Shown piece after piece: positions 23,731 through 35,500 of a stretch of DNA of 64,000 nt (positions are counted from its first letter, which is position 1; each line of letters starts with the position of its first letter). The DNA is taken from the NCBI GenBank assembly GCA_003991915.1, contig RQTK01000109.1, positions 562,407 through 626,406 of the forward strand, given 5' to 3'. The notes under the pieces were generated by a model that was not told where the DNA came from, searched no databases, and worked only from the letters and a program-made list of their open reading frames with translations. The position numbers and the translations under genes are program-made. This DNA comes from Elysia chlorotica (lineage: Eukaryota; Mollusca; Gastropoda; Plakobranchidae).

Positions 23731-24671
23731 GTCCCCCGTCCCCTGCTCTATTGCCCTGTATAAGTCGCTACCTATGCACGTGTCAGTCTGTCGCAAGTGG
23801 TGGTTGCAGCAAAAATAAAATAATAAAGCGCTCTCTTTTGTTCCTCTCCATTCCAGTAATCGACTCTTCTGGTCGTCATTTACTTGCTTGAATTGGGCTG
23901 AGCTGAATAAAGTGGTATAACGTTGTTTTTTTTTTTTCCAGGCGAAATCTCATTATTCGAATTGCTTGGAAATGGATGAAAACTTCGAATAAAGAGGATT
24001 GTAATAAAAGAAGTAGAGATACCTGACTACAAAAATGTTTTTAAAACTAAAGATAACGGATAACCTTATTTGAAAAATTGCATTTACCGACAAGGTCGTT
24101 TCCTTTTGTTCGCTTTCTATGCCAACCCTATCTCAAATCCATGTCTTCTAAAAGTATAGGAAGCAATAACCCTAGTATGCTGCTTGACAGATCGTTCTTT
24201 TCTAATGCCTATTGGTGATACCAGATTATAATAGAACCAAAGAGAAAAAAAAATAACCTATCCTCTTGTAAAATTCGGCTTATGAGGTAGGGCCTATTGG
24301 AATTATGAAACTTTTTTTTTTAAGCTGTCGCTAAATTTTTTTTGTTTGTTTTTGTTTTCTTTCTTCCCCCATTTTCTCCTGACCACCTCTATTTGCTCTT
24401 TAGCTTCAGGACGACGCAGTATTGGGCCAAGATTTGTGAAAGTTTGCACTGGCTGGAGAGAATATTTGAAAGCAGTCCTGGAAGTCACGTCGCATGTTCC
24501 TTGTTTGTCCCCGTTTTCATTTCTGTTTCAACCTTCGTGCTCCTCACTTTGCCGTTCATGGGCTGTATGTTCGACAAACAAGAACACTACTCCTAGGCTA
24601 CCAAACTGCCCCCTCCCCCCAACTTTTTTTTTTCGAGGATGTTGACATATTTGAGCGGAAGGCTGGCTTTG

Positions 24672-24775
24672 AATGATAATAATAATAATAATAATAATAA
24701 CAACAACAATATTAAAGAGTTACAATAATAATAGTAATAGTGATAATGATGATGATAATAATAATAATTATACTT
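24672..24775. repeat. (AAT)n/(AAC)n simple repeat
   Basis: Runs of AAT with AAC and GAT variants, about 100 bp. Confidence 0.9.
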
Positions 24776-24799
24776 AAAAAAAAAAACATTAACGTATTA

Positions 24800-24865
24800 T
24801 GTGGTTACAGCTGACATTCGAACCTCTGACTTCTTGCTCTTCAATGCAGGGCACCGCCGCTTAGA
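24800..24865 (-). repeat. tRNA-like SINE head
   Basis: The reverse complement contains a B-box AGGTTCGAATG preceded by an anticodon-arm-like segment. No matching acceptor stem, so it is a SINE head or tRNA relic and not a working tRNA. Confidence 0.45.
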
Positions 24866-25185
24866 TATGTCTTATTGTTTTTACCTGTAAAAAGTGCACT
24901 GTATTTGAGTTTGTGAGCGTGAGTTTACTTGTATTTAAGTGCGTGATAGTGGTATATTTTAGTGACTGATGGCGCTATCTCTCCCAGTCTCTGGTTTCCA
25001 CAGCCACTGAGGGTTAATCCAATATACGTGTAGAGTCGGGTTTTTTGTTTTTCACGTTACCGTGTAAGTTCATCCCCTTTTTGCGGTTTATTTGCCTGGC
25101 CTTGCGATATTTGTTTTGGTTGGAAAAAAAACCGCTTGGATACTCTGAAACTCTACTTTGTGGGAGAAGGCACCCCCTCCTGTCT

Positions 25186-25188
25186 CCC

Positions 25189-25231
<43 letters not shown>

Positions 25232-25235
25232 TTTT

Positions 25236-25290
<55 letters not shown>

Positions 25291-25318
25291 GTCCATCTAT
25301 CTATCTATCTATCTATAA
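25186..25318. repeat. (CT)n followed by (CTAT)n
   Basis: About 40 bp of CT dinucleotides, then about 80 bp of CTAT tetranucleotides with a few CTGT variants. Confidence 0.95.
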
Positions 25319-25429
25319 TTACCTGTCTCTACCTCTCTGTCTCGCATCCATATCCTTTCCACCCTCATTTCTTTTTTCCCCTTCTTAGTGCTATAGGTTG
25401 AGTCAACATCGGTGAGGTTTACTTGACTC

Positions 25430-25504
25430 CACATTTCTTTAATATAACTATTAGAAAGAAAATATAGCACATTTCTTTAATATAACTATTAGAAAGAAAA
25501 TATA
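25430..25504. repeat. Perfect tandem duplication of 38 bp
   Basis: ACATTTCTTTAATATAACTA and the following 18 bases occur twice without a mismatch, which suggests a very recent event. Confidence 0.85.
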
Positions 25505-25659
25505 TACAAACACAAATCTGAAACTTGCTTGTCATCAACAAACATGTTATAGGAAGAAAAGAAAGAAATAGCATTAACTAGGACGGGAATTCTGCAGGTA
25601 CCGTATATTCTTCATGTGACACCGACCTGACTTACCAGGACCAAATCAGACGCGATAGC

Positions 25660-26060
25660 CGCTAATTCACCCACATCTACACAAGTTAAAACTCTGACAT
25701 CTTCCGTATACCCCCTCCATGAACTGAAAGAATTAGAGGCCGGTAATCTTGGGATTTCATTCACAGAAATTAAAACTATGCCATCTTCCTTATAACCCAA
25801 AGATATAGAAACAAGAAACCTTGCGATTTCATTCACAGAAATTAAAACTATGCCATCTTCCTTATAACCAAAAGACTTAGAATCAAGAAATCTTGTGATT
25901 TCATTCACAGAAATTAAAACTATGCCATCTTCCTTATAACCAAAAGACTTAGAATCAAGAAATCTTGTGATTTCTTTCACATAAATTAAAACTGTGCCAT
26001 CTTACGTATACCCGCTCCATGTACTTAAAGAATTAGAATCCGGTAATCTTGAGACTTCCT
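25660..26060 (-). repeat. 72-bp minisatellite with an open frame of 24-residue repeats
   Basis: The minus strand keeps one frame open from 25980 to 25612. It encodes the repeat EITRFLDSKSFGYKEDGIVL-ISVN two and a half times, then diverged units. The unit is 72 bp, a multiple of three. The outermost units (25690-25760 and 25995-26060) share a different, longer variant with CCATG and CGGTAATCTTG in it. No methionine start, signal peptide or known domain is seen, and the frame ends upstream in a stop. It may be plain satellite DNA or an exon of an unknown repeat protein. Confidence 0.6.
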
Positions 26061-26374
26061 TGATGAAAGAAAAAGAAGAGCGGGGAGGGGGTAAACCTTG
26101 AGGATCCAATATGAGAAAAAAAAAATTAAATATGATTGAAACCACTTGTCAGTTCTTTTCCTCGTTCTTTGGCGCGAATGAATATGCCGTGATCGACAAA
26201 CAAACAAAAAACAACAACAACAAAATAGGGTTCGGATCGTAATGGGGAAAGGGTTTTTCTTCTACTAGACTGCATGCCTTAGTGATCTTATCTTGCATGG
26301 TCTTGACTTTGTCCGGTACACATGTACATGTAATAACAAACTCCTTAGCAGAAAGGGGCAGATAGGGAAGTCGA

Positions 26375-26428
26375 TTGTGCACAAGACTAACGAATCGGAG
26401 GCCTGAGATTCGAATACCTGCTGGTGCC
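26375..26428 (+). repeat. tRNA-like SINE head
   Basis: GACTAACGAATCGGAGGCCT followed by GAGATTCGAATACC, an anticodon-arm-like and B-box-like order found at the head of molluscan tRNA-derived SINEs. Confidence 0.45.
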
Positions 26429-26451
26429 TCGGTCTCGACTGTGCTGCTGCT

Positions 26452-26482
26452 GTTTCTACTACATGTACTACTACTGCTGCTG

Positions 26483-26522
<40 letters not shown>

Positions 26523-26577
26523 AATGACTACTACTGCTACTACTACTACTACTACTACTACTGCTGTTACTACTACT
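26452..26577. repeat. (CTA)n/(CTG)n trinucleotide array
   Basis: About 125 bp of CTA triplets with CTG and ATG variants. The poly-Tyr/Cys frame is a by-product. Confidence 0.95.
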
Positions 26578-27320
26578 GGACTATTGATTTCATAAGAATA
26601 AAGGCTTCAATGAATTAATTTTGTTTTCGACCTCCTCAGTGTAGAACTTTGCGACGCGACACGTACGATCATTTCCAAATGGCTGTAGCCCCACTCCACC
26701 CTATCTCCTCCCACCTTTTACCTCGCGGGCTTGCCAAAGTGAGACCCGCTAGCTCCGGGTCCTACTGGTGACATATTCCCCGCCCCTCCTCCCCTCTCTA
26801 CTGATTTGTGACTGTCTCGCTTTAACATTGGATCAGGGAGACTTCGAAGAGGAAGTAAGCGCCGTTTTTATGTCTCTTATTGTAATTGAATGTGATTTAT
26901 TTATGCATGCAACATCAATTCATATAGAATCTAGTGGCGTGTAAAATTTTGCGAGAGGTAAGTATGCAGGCAATTATGAGATCCGGCATTTGGATTCATC
27001 CAATTTTTACTTCTATCTTGCCGTGGTCGTTTGTAGTCATCATTGCCAATTGTTTATTATTCATTATTGTGATATTCCTTAAAACATTGGTGGGACTAAA
27101 AGAAAAATAAGAACGAAGATAATATAATTATAAATGTGTAATTTAATAAGCGTACCCCTTCAGATCGTGAACGCATGTGACAAGAAAATCGTAACCGCAA
27201 TTTGGACTGTTTTAATTAAGGTGCAATGTATCGTTTTGTACTCTATACTTCGTAAATAGTAAATGTTGTTATGGATTCAAAACTGCGTCTGTAGTGTAAC
27301 CCTTGATGGTTAGTGCGTGC
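26578..27320. other. Intergenic, no gene recognised
   Basis: Moderately AT-rich; no coding frame, RNA gene or repeat identified. Confidence 0.4.
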
Positions 27321-27321
27321 G

Positions 27322-27500
27322 TGAGTTGGTTTCTTTACGCCCACCGTTAGACGGATCCCAAGACTAACGTCTGGCAAATTTACATGTTGCCAAGCAGAGA
27401 CAGTGTTGGGATGCCGGTAGGGGACGACATCGGATAAATCAATTTTGGCTGATCGTGAGTTTCGAACCAGACACCAACACTATACCTTTTGCACCACTTC
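27322..27500 (-). mobile_element. tRNA-derived SINE, family A copy, minus strand
   Basis: The reverse complement shows the head with B-box GGTTCGAAACTC, then a CCGATGTCGTCCCCTACCGG block, TCTGCTTGGCAACATG, and TTGCCAGACGTTAGTCTTGG, in the same order as the plus-strand copies. Confidence 0.7.
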
Positions 27501-27655
27501 AACCCTGTCTCTTAGGGGTCTGTAAAGATATATGCCCTATGTATTAGCAGTTAAATCGTGAGTTTCGAACCAGACACCAACGTTCTACCCTTTGCACCAG
27601 TTGAACCCTGTTTTGGGGGGTTATTTAAAGATATACCCTATGTATTAGTAGTTAC
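27453..27655. repeat. Tandem duplication of about 103 bp including a SINE head
   Basis: TCGTGAGTTTCGAACCAGAC starts at 27453 and again at 27556. Both units end in a TATGTATTAG.AGTTA block. The second unit has diverged by substitutions and small indels. Confidence 0.75.
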
Positions 27656-28127
27656 GCCGAAGTAATATTACATTTTTATTACAGGCTTTCACAGAAAGGT
27701 ACATAATGCACAAAAGAATACCGACTAGGCTTCCCCTCCCCTTTGTTTTTTTCCTGAAAAAAAAAAATATTCAAAGTGCTGATTATCTTAAAATGATGTG
27801 TTCCTCAATTAAAAACTGTAAAAGTCGCTTTTATTATACATTGACGTCGCCTAAGTTTTTGAAGAAATTAAAACGAACTTATTAGTGGCCACTGTTTCAC
27901 AAAAATGATTGTAAATAGTTTTATTGCTGGTACATGTATTTTGTATTTTTATTACCCGCGTGGGTACATAGTTATCGCCCTGTGTTTGATGTCGCAAACA
28001 TTCACGCACCAAACCATTACCCTAACATAGTACTTCAATTGTCCTGTCAGCCACGCATCGTTTCACCTATTGATTTTATGAGGTCGCATGTATGTGAAAA
28101 TTAAAATATAATCATTGACTCGTTATT

Positions 28128-28265
28128 GTGTCAGTGAAATGTGATCGGCTGACACAAAAGTCGTGGTATCCCCGACCTCCGTATGGTAGCATCTACAGTT
28201 GTCAGGCTATGGTCTTGTTACTCGTCCAAGAGACAGTACAGTTGCTAACGATGGGCATGTTCATA
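28128..28265 (+). mobile_element. Diverged family A SINE body
   Basis: Contains AATGTGATCGGCTGACACA, GTCGTGGTATCCCCGACCTC and a TTGTCAGGC..TGGTCTTG block, followed by CTCGTCCAAGA. The head is missing. Confidence 0.6.
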
Positions 28266-28504
28266 TCTAGTAGTATATGTATTATGCTTCCCCCGCCCAA
28301 TCCTAAGTAATGTTCTTAACATCTGTTTCGAAAGGAATGCATAACTTGACTTTGTAGTTTTTCATTAACTCATCTGTATTGATACATTGTGTACTTACAG
28401 TGGATGTAAGAACAATACATGTATTAGCAGTGACTTCTTACGCGCAATATGTGTTTGTTGCTTTTATGCATATTCGAGTTACCCAATCCTAGAAAATTAA
28501 GAGT

Positions 28505-28570
28505 GGTCAGGTAGCTCAGTCGGCAGTGCTCGGGCTGCTGAGCAGTAGATTCGAGTGTTCATGATGCCCC
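28505..28570 (+). repeat. tRNA-like SINE head or tRNA relic
   Basis: TAGCTCAGTCGGCAGTGCTC is an A-box/D-arm and GATTCGAGTGTTC is a B-box/T-arm. No 5' and 3' acceptor strands pair, so it is not a functional tRNA gene. Confidence 0.5.
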
Positions 28571-28870
28571 ACATTATATCAGGGATTTTGTTAGGGAAAC
28601 GTAGAAAACGTAAAACTTATCAATGATCACGCAAATTAAAGTCCCCTTCATTCCCACTTTATCTTCATTTTTTGGCTTTCAACTTTAATCAACAGTCGTA
28701 GTGGAGTGGCTGCGTGTACACACCTTTTATGTAATTTTGAAGTCGGTAGATCTGGATTAAATAGACACGCCCACACAGCCGTAATGTGCCATTGTGCTCT
28801 CATGACGCTAGAGTAACTTGCCCTGATGCAGACAAAAATCGATGCTTGGCCGACACCTGTGTAGCTCTAT

Positions 28871-28978
28871 AGGGCCGTAAGTACAACACCATACTACCTT
28901 ACACTTTGTCGCAAGGATATGCGATGAAGAAGGCTTACGACGCGTCGTAATCTACCGCGATGTTGTACTTACGACCCT
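28871..28978. mobile_element. 108-bp MITE-like element with 17-20-bp inverted ends
   Basis: AGGGCCGTAAGTACAACACC at 28871 pairs with its inverted copy ending at 28978 (TGTTGTACTTACGACCCT), with two mismatches. TA is present at both borders, which fits a TA target site as used by Tc1/mariner-type elements. The interior is too short to code. A non-autonomous miniature element is the simplest reading. Confidence 0.6.
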
Positions 28979-30084
28979 TAGTCTACATTGTATCCCACTG
29001 AGGATTATAGGAGAAAACCCCGAAACCTACACAGTGTATATTATCCTGTTGTATTATTCTCACAACTCACACCTGCTTGGCAATAGAGTCGTAGTTATAA
29101 TAATGTGTAGACTGCTCTCACCGCGGTGACTGCAGCCTCAAGTGTTTCTGTTTTATTACCGGGCTTAGACTTTGCTGCTCAAAGCATGAATTTTTTTTAT
29201 CAAGCCCGTTTGATTCCAGCCATCGGAATTTTGTTTTATTTCCCCATGTCCATTTATGCAACCTTTTTATCTATCGTCACGTTGTTGTCTTTTCCTCTTT
29301 TTTTTTTTTAAATTCCCATCAACTTAGTAAGTTCGTAGATGATTGAAAATGATTATTTCGACTTGTTCTCACGTTTCAGCCACATACCTACAAGTCGACA
29401 CGTTTATACCGTACTGTCTTCATCGTTCTCTTCAAACGGAGATTTTTGCCCTTCGCAGACCACGGCTCTCTGCGTTGCGACGACCCCCTTTGGGTGGGGC
29501 TGAAGTTTCTATATATATTAACTTTAGGTAGCGGTATCGTTTACATGGCCCGCCCGAAGATATGGAGCTCTTATCAGTTCGTTACGCAGGATTTGCATCT
29601 CACGCCTCGCACCTAGAATAGCGTAAATGTCTTGAGTTGTTAGTACAACGTTGTGCTATTCAAAGTTTACGATTCGTCATTGAGATTTAAGACCAATAAG
29701 GCTCACGACCAGTTGCAAACTACTGTGACGCTCTTCGTGTACTTATAAGCTCATTAAGTTTTTACATCGCGGTTCATGACAGCAGAGTATAGGACTTGTC
29801 TCTTTCTTCCGATTTATCAGACCTGAACAGCGCGTGTCGCATTTGCCTTTAACTTTTATATAAAAAAAAATACAAAAAAGAAAAAAAACGATTATTGTAC
29901 TTAACAACTAGATCTAGGTCAGCTCTTAGTTAGAGCGGATCAAAGCGTTGCCAAAAGCGCTATCATATAATTGTGCCGAATACTCTATTTATCAAAGTCT
30001 CAATGGTAGGCAAACTGTAGACATCACTGTTATAATACATCTTCGTAAGACGACGACTGTCAACTAGAGCAGCAGGACTGTTCG
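28979..30084. other. Intergenic, no gene recognised
   Basis: Mixed composition. No recognisable protein in any frame. An AGATCTAG word occurs near 29908. Confidence 0.4.
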
Positions 30085-30198
30085 TAAGACTTGTATGACA
30101 TAAGTTTGGTATCCCCGCCCTATCTCTGTGAAATAACACGTCCGCAATTATAGCCTGGTAGCTGATGTTGGACGTTAAGAATAAAACCAATTCACTCT
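30085..30198 (+). mobile_element. Diverged family A SINE body
   Basis: TTGGTATCCCCGCCCTATCT, ACGTCCGCAATTATAGCCTG and GCTGATGTTGGACGTTAAGA are the last blocks of family A. It runs into a (CA)n tract at about 30200-30262. Confidence 0.65.
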
Positions 30199-30355
30199 CA
30201 CACACGCACAGACATACACACACACACACACACACATAATCTCTCTCTCACACACACATACACACAAAACAACTTTACACCAAAACAAAAAACACCCCGC
30301 TACATTGTTACAAACGTTCAATCGCTGCACATCAACTGTTTATAAAAGGCCAAAC

Positions 30356-30359
30356 AACG

Positions 30360-30448
<89 letters not shown>

Positions 30449-30450
30449 AA
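30356..30450. repeat. (CAA)n then (CTA)n compound microsatellite
   Basis: About 40 bp of CAA triplets directly followed by about 50 bp of CTA triplets. Confidence 0.95.
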
Positions 30451-30469
30451 CAAAACCGTCGCAGCCACA

Positions 30470-31155
30470 CAAAAACAACATCAAAAAATTTTCATCTTCC
30501 ACAAGAAAAATTATCGAGCTCCTGTGTAGGGGAAGGCTTCGATCTGGATCAAACATTTCTGGTTCGCAATTTTTGTTATGGAATTGTCACATTAATTTTG
30601 AGCCCGTAGTGAATAGTTATTTACGGACGTTTTGAATACTACCCTGTCTATATATGTGCTATTTTCTAAATATACATAATGTTCTCTTCGTGTAAACAAT
30701 CACATGATATGTACCTTTAATGAAAAGGGAAAAAAAACAAAACAAAAAAAAACCAAAGCTGAAACGTATCTTTTCTATCTTACAAGGCAGATAGTTGTAT
30801 TCATAAAAGTAATTTCCCTAAAACTTATCTCTTGCTGGTGACTCCACCATGTTATAAAGCCTTCTGTCTGAACTTAGATTCAGAAGATAATTACTGGGCC
30901 GATTTTGTTTTTCTTCTCATTTTTGGCCCTAGGGTAAAAATAATCACATGATGCTAATTTTTGTACGAAAACCCACACCAACGAAAGATATCAATTACTT
31001 TGGGCCAAGAACCCCCCCCCCCCCCTTTTTCCCCTTTCTTATAAACAAATACTATTTTGACCAGCCACAGCAACAACAACAACAACAACAACAACAACAA
31101 AAATGTTTCATCTTCCACAAGAAGAAATTATCATAACTTTGGGCCAAGAAAAATC
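30470..31155. repeat. Two copies of a short module next to (CAA)n
   Basis: TTTCATCTTCCACAAGAA followed by AAATTATC occurs at about 30490-30515 and at 31104-31132. A second module, ACTTTGGGCCAAGAA, occurs at 30987-31004 and 31135-31150. Each sits next to a CAA microsatellite, as in tails of some retroposons. The source element is not recognised. Confidence 0.55.
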
Positions 31156-31592
31156 TCCACCCCCCTTCTCCTTCATTATGTATATCACTTGTCTTAATAT
31201 GTCGCATACCTTGGAGTATTACAATGTATAAGAACATATATTTATCTGCTATTTCGTTTTGGCAACAAATTGTGCTGGAAATCACATACCAAAGCACTGT
31301 GTGGGGAAAACCAACCGGCGTTTCTAAGATTTTACTGTAACAGGTCAGTGAAACAGCTCTTTGCACCTCTTGTTGTAACAGAGGCAATATAAGCGTATTT
31401 TACACTATTTGGATAACCGCTTCTGTTTAAAACCAGATTTAATTGTTATCTGATAATCAACGCCAGGGTTGATTCTAGCTGTCCTTCTTGAGGAAGTCCA
31501 AAAGATGTCGAAGCTTATTTCGCATTCGGTGAAATTTGTAATCAACTGAAGATTTAAAATGTTCAAATGTTCGTACATTGAGCACTATATTA

Positions 31593-31594
<2 letters not shown>

Positions 31595-31676
<82 letters not shown>
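31595..31676. repeat. (TC)n microsatellite
   Basis: About 40 uninterrupted CT units followed by (CAA)n. The Leu-Ser and Arg-Glu frames on the two strands come from it. Confidence 0.97.
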
Positions 31677-31679
<3 letters not shown>

Positions 31680-32521
31680 AACAACAACAAAACAAAACAA
31701 AAACACCCCCTCCCCCCCAAAAAAAAACAACAACAACAACAGACAAACAAACACCCAACTCTTCCTCTTCTTTATTCACAACTTTTAGACATCTATAAAT
31801 TATATAACCTTAATACCACCATACAATCATGTTTTTATCTATCCGCCAGATTTTTATTATATCACCGCCTTTAATCCATTTCCTTTCTTTTTTTGTTTTT
31901 TTCTTCCAAGCTCCATTCTAAATAACTTACTGCCCCGGACCTGTGACCCAACCGTTTGTTTAAATTTGCCCGGCTTTTAAAATTATTGTGTATCCATCTA
32001 TGTCCTTCACTTCTTCGACCCCGTACCATGTGTATAGAAGGATCCAATCATAAATCCTCTTTCACGCCATCGATATTTGATATAAGTGCATTAACTATAA
32101 ATTAATACATATACGTCTGTCCAAGGCTCCCTATGCTACTTACACAAAAGCCATGTTCTGCTATCCTTAATCCTTCTACAGTGCTCGCTGATCATATTTA
32201 TCACTGGCTTCTCTTAACTTTTAAAACCAAAGTGCTCGAAGGTTGTTTCACGAAAAAAAAAATATGATTATGATTAGTAGTTTAGTACGGCGAATATTAT
32301 TATTATTGAAAGAGATTGGACCTGAATTCACTGTAGGATACCCAATAGTAACATCTTGCTATTGTAAAAATGATTTCGCCGACCTATAAAACCATATCTG
32401 TGTGCAGTTATGTCTCTTAGCAACTAAGTCACATAATTGAAAGCATTCTTTCGTTCCTTGTCAGTCATTTTTCCTCTCACTTTCGCTTCTCTGTTTTACC
32501 TTTCTGCCTGTTGTCATCTAT

Positions 32522-32524
<3 letters not shown>

Positions 32525-32595
<71 letters not shown>
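32525..32595. repeat. (TC)n microsatellite
   Basis: About 35 uninterrupted CT units followed by a short GT/CA tract. Confidence 0.97.
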
Positions 32596-32597
<2 letters not shown>

Positions 32598-35500
32598 GTG
32601 TGTGTACACACACGACTGTAAAGCACTGAAACCTCCCATATTTCTTATCTCAAGTGTTATTGCATGTTTATCCCTTGAAGACCCTTCCCTGTCGAGGTCT
32701 ACTGCTATAAACTTCCTATGTCAATGTCGTGCAGCATACAGGAAGGCAGTTGAGTCTACGTCACGGTTCAAGCCTAGAGCCAACCGGGTCTTTTCATGAC
32801 GTAACCCTGAAAGCTGCCCAACACGTTCTATCTGAAGGAGACATTGGAGTTGCCTCCAGCGTAATCTGACTTTGGTCATTGCACAACACATAAGTCACCT
32901 AAGTCCAGCGCGATATCCGCTGTCCGTCCTCAGGACGACCAGAGACCTTGCGATAAAGCGGCCCATAGCAAAAACCGAAGACGATATGAAAGGGAATCTG
33001 CAACGGCGTCCAATCATAGCTTCACCTTAAACTTACGGAGCCAATGAGCGATAGGAAAAGCCCATGACTAAGGGGTTTGATTATGTCACCCTTTGTCGTC
33101 GTGTGGATCGCAAAGCATGTTTTTTGTAGGGCTATGTTCTATCAGAGCAGGGTGGCTCTGCACTGAGCTATGTTATTCACCTGACTTATCTCGCACCACT
33201 CTTAGCAAAGCACCGTTCCCTGTACACAATTAAGTGCGTTTATGTATATTAATTAAAACTATCTTTTGTAAGTCACTAGCAAAATCTCGATTCAAGCACG
33301 CAGGTGTAAAATTCAGATCTAAGTACAATGCTATTCAACCAGCCTCTCTACGTCCCCTTTGAACACTGCGTTGTTGTTTTTTTTCAGCAACCCCGAAGAG
33401 TTTTTATTTCTGTTCTTGCGATTTTAGTGCTTTTTTGACATTAAGAAATTTTGAATGAAAGGAATGGTGTACTTGTTTACGATAATCGATGCGGTTTTTG
33501 TCAAGGGAGAAAAAAAAAGAAAGAAAAAGAAAAAAAAAACACGTCACAGATGCTATCCTATTCTGGGTCTTCAATGATCTGTAGCCAGCTTGCTTTATTA
33601 TGCGAGCGCTACATAGTGCATAGTCGCGCTGATCTGACCCTTAGTCTTTGGTTAGTTTGCCTTCTCCAGTCGCTTCACATGAAACTTGTAAATACTAAGT
33701 ACATGGACTAGTACATGGAAGTCGTATATCTCTGATGAAGGCAACCTATTTTGAAACCGGCTTACAAAAAATGTTTTGCTTGATTTTGTTTTATAGGGAG
33801 GTAATAATTATGTGGAATTCGCTTCCTAGCTGAAAATCGTGTTCTTCATTTGATGGGTTTTCCTCTTGATATTAGATGTTTTAGGTTGATGTATGATATT
33901 ATTGTCAACCTATTTGTGTCCGTGTTAAAAGGAGCTCAGCCCTACACGTCTAAAGGTACCAATCAACCAATTTACTCAGGCAAACTTGGAAACATAAATA
34001 AAAACAACAATTATCTTCTGGATCTTCTATGGTGCCTAACATTCAGCCGTTTACAGAAGATTGGATATGACAACCGAGAAAAATTATTAGGTGTTTGACC
34101 GATATATATATTGCGGTTGTTTTTTTTTTCTTCATTAATATAGTAGATTATCAGAGTCTTTATGGTGCATCGCATCCCATGTCAAAAGCATTGGCTTTCA
34201 ATCTTCAAGAATTCACATCGATTCTTTGTGTTGTTTTTGTTTTCTCTTTAAGAAATAGTGTTGGTGTCATAAACGGAGAAGACATTATCAGTTCCGTGTC
34301 TTATTTCATGATGTTTACTCCCATCGCAAGTCGCCTTGACTGCATGTGTAAGAATTGTTTTTCCTTCAGTCACCCTTTTACTTCACTGACAGATTATTCA
34401 TTCACAGCTGTTAACTTCGTCCTTCGAACTGTCGGGGAAAATCAAGCCGTTAACTTAGGAACCGTTAGTTTGATGATGTGGATAAAATATCCGCAACCCC
34501 GTCGGGGCTGGGTGGTTGTGTGCGTGGAAAAAGTCCCCACAAGTTTGGTACTCTTTCTGATCTTTTTCAAATTGTATTAGTTAATGTTTATCACTTGATG
34601 CATATCACCGTAAAGAAAAAAAGGTGCAAAAATCAGAGTTGGTATTACTTTTAGCTTATCAGTGTTCTCTGAACAGAAATCAGATAGGCTCTTTCATTTT
34701 ATTTTGGAGATTTTGATTGCGTAATAAAACTGAAACAGTATTTGCGCTATGTCATATGCCTATGTTGTAAGGTAAGATAAGGTAAACTTTATCTGTCTAG
34801 TTTGGAAATTTGTTCTTGGCATAGCCAACATAGATGGGTTAATTTTGCATATCACCTTAAAACAAAAGTACATAGGTGTTTATCTTTATCATACAAAAAC
34901 GCACGTACATGGTTTAGATTTTCACCCACACATTACCAAGTATTCTCTGTATTATATCGTCAAAAATATAAAGTATATTGTCAAATAATTATTTATCTTA
35001 TCACTTAGAGATAACACAGTGCATCCCGACTTTAAACTGAACGTTCATTAGACTTACGTCGCGCGGGAAGAGTCGGTCGCTTATTACTATTAGGCCCACT
35101 AGAGGTTGCTTCGCCCCCGAGAAAAGCAGTGTATGGGTTTGTTTTCTTATCTACATATATGAATGGAATTTGGAAAGTATGTGAAGTCCAACTAGGTCTA
35201 TTACGTCTAGTGTAATACATGACTTTGTGCTACATTCTATGGAACCAATAGTCTTGAAAGGTTATTGGACATGTGCATAAAAGATTGCAATATGACGAGA
35301 TATAATGCATATATCTTAAACTCGAATGTATTTAGATTTTCTGCGTTAATTCGAAATATTGAAACGACGTTTAAATCATAATTATCTTAGGAAGACGAAG
35401 AAACGTGTATATGTAGAAAGAGAGAGGCTGATCTGTCAGAGATTTTAAAAAATTATCTTTTGAGTGCAATTAAAGATGAACATTTCGTCACAATGAAAGA

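Noticed and set aside
28505..28570. Functional tRNA gene
   Set aside because: A- and B-box-like words are present, but no acceptor stem pairs and the spacing is irregular. Better read as a SINE head or relic.
30305..30556. Poly-Asn/poly-Tyr and poly-Val frames
   Set aside because: By-products of the CAA and CTA microsatellites on the two strands.
31475..31874. Arg-Glu and Leu-Ser repeat proteins
   Set aside because: By-products of the (TC)n microsatellite.
34095..34580. 161-residue plus-strand open frame upstream of UAP1
   Set aside because: No recognisable domain, no convincing start context, hydrophobic low-quality composition with F/I/V runs as expected from AT-rich DNA.
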